A stretch of 63,059 nt of DNA, taken from positions 1 to 63,059 of the forward strand of contig CANRKT010000013.1 of assembly GCA_947631255.1 (NCBI GenBank). The letters are read 5' to 3'. How positions within the stretch are numbered: the first letter of the stretch is position 1; each line of letters begins with the position of its first letter. The stretch is from an uncultured Enterobacteriaceae bacterium (GTDB lineage: Bacteria; Pseudomonadota; Gammaproteobacteria; Enterobacterales; Enterobacteriaceae). A program made the translations under genes and the position numbers. Positions 57,869 through 63,059 of the stretch are shown here, one piece after another. The notes under the pieces are model-generated. The model was not told the origin of the DNA. It searched no databases and worked only from the letters and a program-made list of their open reading frames with translations.

Positions 57869-58386
57869 GGTTCACCTATTGAGTTACTGTCCGGAACGGG
57901 ATGATACTTCAAACCCGTCTCAACGAAATTTGCCAGTTGGAACAATGCAATGCGTAATGGTTTTGGCATCGCATCCAGTTCAATAGCATCCATTAGATTC
58001 TTAACATATAACCCGAGTTCCGTATCACCTTCAATCATTAAATGACGCTGAAAAAACAGAGTATCAGGATCTTGCTTGCGCGCTGCTATCAGTATCAGGT
58101 AGTTAGCATCAGCTTTAAAGGTCACGTCAGCCAGCGCTGACTTACGCACGATCAGTTTATTATCTTCCACAGAAGTAAACCACTGTAGGCCGATATCGGG
58201 AACCTCAATACTCAGCCAGCGCCCTTCCAGAAAATCCAGTTCTCCGTCTTCTAACGCCTGACGAAATTGCCAGTCCAGAACCTGTTCAAGCACTCGCTGC
58301 TTGAAAGCAAAAGGTATCAGCTTTACTGGGGTACGTAAAAGAGAAGGCGCTGTTTTAACAAATCGGGCATGCAGTTTATTTAACAT
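57862..58386 (-). CDS. ubiT: Ubiquinone accessory factor UbiT (YhbT, SCP2 domain)
   Basis: A 174-residue SCP2-type lipid-carrier protein. E. coli UbiT is needed with UbiU and UbiV for oxygen-independent ubiquinone synthesis and is thought to carry the lipid intermediates. LEGRWLSIEVPDIGLQWFTS near 53 and DTLFFQRHLMIEGDTELGLY near 110 mark the domain. It is divergent from ubiU across 254 bases. Confidence 0.93.
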   Translation of the reverse strand: MLNKLHARFVKTAPSLLRTPVKLIPFAFKQRVLEQVLDWQFRQALEDGELDFLEGRWLSIEVPDIGLQWFTSVEDNKLIVRKSALADVTFKADANYLILIAARKQDPDTLFFQRHLMIEGDTELGLYVKNLMDAIELDAMPKPLRIALFQLANFVETGLKYHPVPDSNSIGEPC

Positions 58387-58640
58387 ATGTTTTAACCTGG
58401 GCAGAAGTTTGTGGCTATTTTGCCATAACCTGAATTTTCGATAGCGCGTTAAATCAACAATTCAGCGAGTTATCCGAGAGAGCTGATTGCCTCGTCTGCT
58501 CAGACAATGCGCTTTAAGCTGCCTCAAATCAAAATATCTTATCGCCAGGTTCACTAAAATCCGACATATCAGCTATTTTCTGCGCATCAGGCGCGGTACA
58601 GCGCCGCACTGGTGCTATACCTTCAGAGTCAGGATAAAAT

Positions 58641-59636
58641 ATGGAGTTACTTTGCCCTGCCGGAAATCTTCCAGCGCTAAAAGCGGCCATCGATAACGGT
58701 GCCGATGCCGTTTATATAGGCCTCAAGGATGATACCAATGCTCGCCATTTTGCCGGGCTTAACTTCACCGAAAAGAAACTGCAAGAAGCGGTGAGTTATG
58801 CTCATCAGCATAAGCGAAAATTACATATCGCCATTAATACCTTTGCCCACCCTGATGGCTATGTACGCTGGCAGAATGCGGTAGATATGGCAGCCCAGTT
58901 AGGTGCTGATGCCCTTATACTGGCCGATATCGCGATGCTGGAATATGCCAGTGAGCGTTACCCGAATATTGAACGCCACCTATCGGTGCAGGCCTCTGCC
59001 ACCAACGAAGAGGCTATCCGTTTTTACCATCGTCATTTTGATATCGCTCGCGTGGTTCTCCCTCGCGTGCTGTCTATTCATCAGGTGAAACAGCTCGCCC
59101 GCGTCACCCCTGTACCACTGGAAGTCTTCGCTTTTGGTAGCTTGTGTATTATGGCTGAAGGTCGCTGCTATCTCTCTTCCTACCTGACCGGTGAGTCACC
59201 CAATACCATCGGCGCTTGTTCACCGGCACGCTTTGTTCGCTGGCAGCAAACACCTGAAGGCCTGGAGTCACGACTGAATAACGTGTTGATAGACCGTTAT
59301 CAGCCAAACGAAAATGCCGGTTATCCAACGCTGTGTAAGGGTCGTTATCTGGTCGATGGCAAGCGTTATCATGCCCTTGAAGAACCGACCAGCCTCAATA
59401 CTCTGGCACTCCTTCCTGAGCTGCAAGCTGCGGGTATCGTTTCGGTTAAAATCGAAGGTCGTCAGCGCAGCCCGGCTTATGTGACGCAAGTTGCCCATGT
59501 CTGGCGTCAGGCTATTGATAGTTGTCTCGCCGATCCGACAACTTATCAGGTACAGCAGGACTGGATGGAAACTCTGGGTGCGATGTCCGAAGGAACACAG
59601 ACCACTCTTGGCGCTTATCATCGTAAATGGCAGTAA
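58641..59636 (+). CDS. ubiU: O2-independent ubiquinone hydroxylation protein UbiU
   Basis: A 331-residue U32-family protein (YhbU). MELLCPAGNLPALKAAIDNG is the family start. The cysteines in GSLCIMAEGRCYLSSYLTGE and IGACSPA (near residues 170-195) plus one near 230 (TLCKGRY) are the expected ligands of its 4Fe-4S cluster. It pairs with UbiV to hydroxylate ubiquinone precursors without oxygen. ubiV begins 8 bases after the stop. Confidence 0.95.
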   Translation: MELLCPAGNLPALKAAIDNGADAVYIGLKDDTNARHFAGLNFTEKKLQEAVSYAHQHKRKLHIAINTFAHPDGYVRWQNAVDMAAQLGADALILADIAMLEYASERYPNIERHLSVQASATNEEAIRFYHRHFDIARVVLPRVLSIHQVKQLARVTPVPLEVFAFGSLCIMAEGRCYLSSYLTGESPNTIGACSPARFVRWQQTPEGLESRLNNVLIDRYQPNENAGYPTLCKGRYLVDGKRYHALEEPTSLNTLALLPELQAAGIVSVKIEGRQRSPAYVTQVAHVWRQAIDSCLADPTTYQVQQDWMETLGAMSEGTQTTLGAYHRKWQ

Positions 59637-59644
59637 GGATCCCC

Positions 59645-60529
59645 ATGAAATATTCTTTAGGCCCAGTACTTTATTATTGGCCCACAGAGCAACTGGAAAA
59701 ATTTTATCAGGCAGCGATGAAGAGCCAGGCTGATGTTATCTATCTTGGCGAAGCTGTGTGCAGTAAACGTCGAGCCACCAAAGCCGAGGGTTGGTTTGAT
59801 ATAGCTAAAATGATTGCCAGCCAAGGCAAACAAGTGGTGCTTTCTACTCTGGGTCTTATCCAGGCCCCCTCAGAGCTGAGGGAAGTGAAGCGCTATATCG
59901 ACAATGGTGAGTTTATGATTGAGGCCAATGATTTTGGTGCAGTCAATCTCGCCGCCGAACAAAAATTGCCCTTTGTCGCCGGATATGCGCTGAACTGCTA
60001 CAACGCGGTCACGCTGCGTCTGCTGCTTAAACAAGGTATGGTGCGTTGGTGTATGCCAGTGGAACTCTCTCGTGACTGGCTGGAAAATTTACTGCTGCAA
60101 TGTGATGAGCTGGGGATCCGTGATCAGTTTGAAGTTGAAGTACTGAGTTACGGTCATCTCCCCCTTGCCTGGTCAGCACGTTGTTTTACCGCCCGTTCAG
60201 AAAACCGTTCCAAAGATGAATGTGAAACCTGCTGTATTGCTTACCCTAATGGCCGGGATGTCTTTTCTCAGGAACAACAGCAAGTCTTTGTGCTCAATGG
60301 TATCCAGACCATGAGCGGTTATGTCTATAATCTTGGGAATGAACTGGCTTCGATGAAGGGACTGGTTGATATGGTTCGCCTCTCACCTATGGGGCTGGGC
60401 ACACTGGATATTCTCAATGCCTTCCGTGCTAATGAGCAAGGCCTCGCACCGCTGCCTCTGGCTGAATCACGCGACTGTAACGGATACTGGCAACGTGTCG
60501 CCGGACTGTCGCTGATTACCTCACCTTAA
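59645..60529 (+). CDS. ubiV: O2-independent ubiquinone hydroxylation protein UbiV
   Basis: A 294-residue U32-family partner of UbiU. MKYSLGPVLYYWPTEQLEKF is the usual start (ATG 59645; the frame from 59627 overlaps ubiU). Cluster cysteines include YALNCYN near 120 and the CETCC group near 190. Works as heterodimer with UbiU. Confidence 0.95.
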   Translation: MKYSLGPVLYYWPTEQLEKFYQAAMKSQADVIYLGEAVCSKRRATKAEGWFDIAKMIASQGKQVVLSTLGLIQAPSELREVKRYIDNGEFMIEANDFGAVNLAAEQKLPFVAGYALNCYNAVTLRLLLKQGMVRWCMPVELSRDWLENLLLQCDELGIRDQFEVEVLSYGHLPLAWSARCFTARSENRSKDECETCCIAYPNGRDVFSQEQQQVFVLNGIQTMSGYVYNLGNELASMKGLVDMVRLSPMGLGTLDILNAFRANEQGLAPLPLAESRDCNGYWQRVAGLSLITSP

Positions 60530-60671
60530 TACTGAGTAAAACTGGCGGATCGCATAGAGAGTTATGTGATTCAGCCAGATGGCGGGGATAGCTCGCATTG
60601 TTACTTAAAAAGAACCGAAATTAGGCAATACTAAAGAGACCAGTAAACCCTGTTCATAAAAGTGAGCCGCT

Positions 60672-61676
60672 ATGTCTGAATCTCTTAATATTCCTTTTTC
60701 AGTACTGGACTTAGCCCCTGTTCCCGAAGGCTGGGATGTGGGTGAGGCGCTTCGTCGTTCTCTGGACTTAGCCCGTCTGGCAGAAAAACGGCAATATCAC
60801 CGCTACTGGCTGGCCGAACACCATAATATGGTCGGTATTGCCAGTGCAGCAACCTCAGTATTAATTGGCTATCTGGCAGCCAATACCACCACTCTACGGC
60901 TGGGTTCTGGCGGGGTGATGCTCCCCAATCATTCCCCATTAGTGATAGCAGAACAGTTCGGTACGCTTGAAACACTCTATCCGGGTCGAATTGATTTGGG
61001 ATTAGGCAGAGCGCCGGGTAGTGACCAACGCACCATGCAGGCACTGCGTCGCCATATGAGCGGTGATATCGATAATTTCCCGCGGGATGTTCTCGAACTG
61101 GTGTCATGGTTTGATGCCAGAGAAGCTAACCCGGCAGTACGTCCGGTTCCAGGCTATGGTGCCAAAATCCCGGTCTGGTTACTTGGTTCCAGCCTCTACA
61201 GCGCACAGCTTGCTGCACAGTTAGGCTTGCCTTTCGCTTTTGCCTCACATTTCGCACCGGATATGTTGTTCCAGGCATTACAGGTCTATCGCACACAGTT
61301 TGTGCCATCAGAGCGTCTGGCCAAACCTTATGCCATGGTGTGTATTAATATCGTCGTGGCCGACAGCAACCGTGACGCCGAGTTTCTGTTTACCTCAATG
61401 CAGCAAGCCTTTGTCAAATTACGTCGCGGTGAAACCGGGCTACTGCCAGCTCCGGTTGAAAGCATGGATACACTCTGGAGTGCCGGAGAAAAGTACGGGG
61501 TCGATAAAGCACTGAGCCTGTCGCTGGTAGGGGATAAAGCCAAAGTTCGTCACGGCCTGATTTCATTACTACGTGAAACACAGGCTGACGAGATTATGGT
61601 GAATGGCCAAATCTTCGATAATAATGCCAGACTGTATTCCTTTGATTTAGCGATGGATGTACGCGAAAGTCTCTAG
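60672..61676 (+). CDS. yhbW: Luciferase-like monooxygenase YhbW
   Basis: A 334-residue LLM-class flavin enzyme (MsnO8 type) whose gene follows ubiV, as E. coli yhbW does. [12 protein letters not shown] at the start, YWLAEHHNM near 50, [12 protein letters not shown] near 78 and [14 protein letters not shown] near 105 are diagnostic. Substrate unknown. It is a paralogue in pattern of the monooxygenase at 24971. Confidence 0.92.
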   Translation: MSESLNIPFSVLDLAPVPEGWDVGEALRRSLDLARLAEKRQYHRYWLAEHHNMVGIASAATSVLIGYLAANTTTLRLGSGGVMLPNHSPLVIAEQFGTLETLYPGRIDLGLGRAPGSDQRTMQALRRHMSGDIDNFPRDVLELVSWFDAREANPAVRPVPGYGAKIPVWLLGSSLYSAQLAAQLGLPFAFASHFAPDMLFQALQVYRTQFVPSERLAKPYAMVCINIVVADSNRDAEFLFTSMQQAFVKLRRGETGLLPAPVESMDTLWSAGEKYGVDKALSLSLVGDKAKVRHGLISLLRETQADEIMVNGQIFDNNARLYSFDLAMDVRESL

Positions 61677-61716
61677 CCCTCTCACTGCCCCTCCCGTCAG
61701 AGAGGGGCACGCTGAT

Positions 61717-62958
61717 TTAGCGATAAACCGGCAGCAGATTAAAACTCGACAGGATTTGAATAACCGCGTTACCGATCCCAAAAACCAGGATCAGAACAAT
61801 CATGCTATTCCCGCCCCAGACCCGGTACAGTGGACTGCCAAATTTTTTACGCGAAGCGCGAGCCAGTAAAGCAGGCACAATAGCCGCCCAGATAGTGGCC
61901 GCCAGGCCCGCATATCCGATAGCGTAGATAAAACCATTTGGCCAGAGAAACCCGCCAATCACTGGTGGTGTAAAGGTCACTGCTGCTGTTTTTAGACGCC
62001 CTGTCTTCGAATCATCAAAACCAAATAAGTCTGCCAGATAGTCAAACAAGCCCAGGGTCACGCCAAGAAAAGAGCTAGCCACCGCAAAGTTTGAGAAAAT
62101 CAGCAGGAGCAAATCCAGTGCCCGACTATTGAGTACTCCACTCAGCGCCTGCACCAGTACATCAATGTTCCCGCCACGTTCAGCAATGCTGATAAATTCC
62201 ACTCGCGGAATATTACCCATGCTGCCAAGCAACCAGATGGTATACAGCACCAGAGCCATCAGGGTACCCCACAGCAGACAACGACTGATAAGCTGTGGGT
62301 TTTTACCGTAGAACTTCATCAAGCTCGGGACGTTACCATGATAACCAAATGAGGCCAGGCAAAACGGAAGAGTCATCAGCAGATACGGCAGATAGCTTGG
62401 GTTAATTGCCTCACTGTTCAGTAAGGTGACAGGTTCGATATGCCAGAGCAGACCACCAAATGTCATAAAGAAGGTGATAATTTTAGCGCCCAGCACAATC
62501 GCGGTCATACGGCTGACGGCTTTGGTACTCAGCCAGACAATGAAAGCGACAAACAAGGCAAACAACAGCCCTCCCATACGGGCTGACAGGTCGATTTTCA
62601 TCTGCTGGAGCGTGTGATGAATAATCGAACCGCTCGCTGAAATATAGGCGTAAGTCAGAATATATAAGACAAAAGCAATCGACAGGCCGTTAATAATATT
62701 CCAGCCCTGTCCTAATAAATCTTTGGTGACGGTATCGAAACTGGAGCCAATACGATAGTTAAGATTCGCCTCAAGGATCATCAGGCCGGAATGCAACATA
62801 CAGAACCAGGTAAAGACCAGTGCGACCATTGACCAGAAGAACCATGCCCCCGACATCACCACCGGTAATGAGAACATACCCGCACCGATAATAGTGCCAC
62901 CGATTATCATCACGCCTCCAAAAATGGAGGGGGTCTTGCGCATAGCTAAATCTGTCAT
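61717..62958 (-). CDS. mtr: Tryptophan-specific permease Mtr
   Basis: A 413-residue member of the aromatic amino acid permease (HAAAP) family with about 11 membrane segments. [20 protein letters not shown] near residue 14, YAYISASGS near 95 and [19 protein letters not shown] near 208 follow E. coli Mtr. It imports tryptophan with proton. A TrpR operator stands upstream. A GCCCCTC/GAGGGGC hairpin (61685-61709) follows its 3' end. Confidence 0.96.
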   Translation of the reverse strand: MTDLAMRKTPSIFGGVMIIGGTIIGAGMFSLPVVMSGAWFFWSMVALVFTWFCMLHSGLMILEANLNYRIGSSFDTVTKDLLGQGWNIINGLSIAFVLYILTYAYISASGSIIHHTLQQMKIDLSARMGGLLFALFVAFIVWLSTKAVSRMTAIVLGAKIITFFMTFGGLLWHIEPVTLLNSEAINPSYLPYLLMTLPFCLASFGYHGNVPSLMKFYGKNPQLISRCLLWGTLMALVLYTIWLLGSMGNIPRVEFISIAERGGNIDVLVQALSGVLNSRALDLLLLIFSNFAVASSFLGVTLGLFDYLADLFGFDDSKTGRLKTAAVTFTPPVIGGFLWPNGFIYAIGYAGLAATIWAAIVPALLARASRKKFGSPLYRVWGGNSMIVLILVFGIGNAVIQILSSFNLLPVYR

Positions 62959-63012
62959 ACCGGATCCTGGTTAAATGAAATAACAAACTCTGTGGTTTTG
63001 ACTTGCTTCATT

Positions 63013-63030
63013 GTACCAGTACATTAGTAC
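63013..63030 (-). promoter_or_regulatory. TrpR operator upstream of mtr
   Basis: GTACCAGTACATTAGTAC matches the TrpR consensus GTACTAGTTAACTAGTAC at 14 of 18 positions, with both outer GTAC/GTAC ends intact. It lies 55 bases before the mtr start, fitting TrpR repression of mtr. Confidence 0.75.
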
Positions 63031-63059
63031 AAACAGGATAAAAAAAAGCCCTGCCGATT

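Noticed and set aside
58387-58640. FNR site between ubiT and ubiU
   Set aside because: FNR control would be expected, but only ATCAA half-sites were found without a matching left half.

Overview
The window is chromosomal DNA of a member of the Enterobacterales. The core genes and their order match the E. coli/Salmonella/Yersinia type of chromosome: lptG-lptF-pepA-holC-valS, uhpABCT, miaE-rraB-argI, pyrL-pyrB-pyrI-ridA, treR-treB-treC-nrdD-nrdG, and yhbP-yhbQ-yhbS-ubiT-ubiU-ubiV-yhbW-mtr. miaE is present (absent from E. coli K-12), and several blocks are joined differently from E. coli (uhp between valS and miaE; the yhb/ubi block after nrdDG-tqsA). The genus cannot be fixed by eye.

Positions 1 to about 21,600 are the integrase-proximal part of a genomic island inserted at the 3' end of a tRNA-Leu(CAA) gene (leuX); the far end lies to the left of the window. 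It carries an AlpA-like regulator fragment, a type I BREX phage-defence locus, a small zinc-ribbon/glycine-zipper gene and a P4-type tyrosine integrase. The BREX order is brxA, brxB, brxC, a GmrSD/BrxU-like type IV restriction gene, pglX, pglZ, brxL.

The striking feature is pglX. It is split into two separate genes, a 644-residue methyltransferase half and a 577-residue specificity/C-terminal half. Between them lies a two-gene cassette: a 161-residue protein with a HEPN-type R-x4-H motif, and a 1000-residue reverse transcriptase-nitrilase fusion of the defence-associated RT type 1 (UG1) kind. RT and nitrilase catalytic residues look intact. The cassette genes and the second pglX half overlap as ATGA and TAATG and have strong ribosome binding sites, so the arrangement looks like one translationally coupled operon and not a wrecked gene. 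A perfect 32-base palindrome follows, then an extended -10 promoter candidate ahead of pglZ-brxL.

From leuX to lptG (21.6-28.6 kb) lies variable DNA: an ahr alcohol dehydrogenase gene lacking its 5' end, an ATP-dependent dihydroxyacetone kinase, and an AT-rich four-gene operon (SsuABC/TauABC-like ABC importer plus luciferase-like monooxygenase) with a good Fur box in front.

From 28.6 to 63 kb the content is mostly housekeeping: LPS export (lptFG), aminopeptidase A, DNA polymerase III chi, valyl-tRNA synthetase, hexose-phosphate sensing and uptake (uhp), tRNA modification, RNase E inhibition, arginine and pyrimidine synthesis, trehalose use, anaerobic ribonucleotide reduction, oxygen-independent ubiquinone synthesis and tryptophan uptake. 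Regulatory sites visible include tandem ARG boxes (argI), the pyrL attenuator (pyrBI), a TreR-type palindrome (treB), FNR and paired NrdR boxes (nrdDG) and a TrpR operator (mtr). A chitin-binding-module fragment (47.3 kb) and an IS1 tail (56.4 kb) are relics of past insertions.
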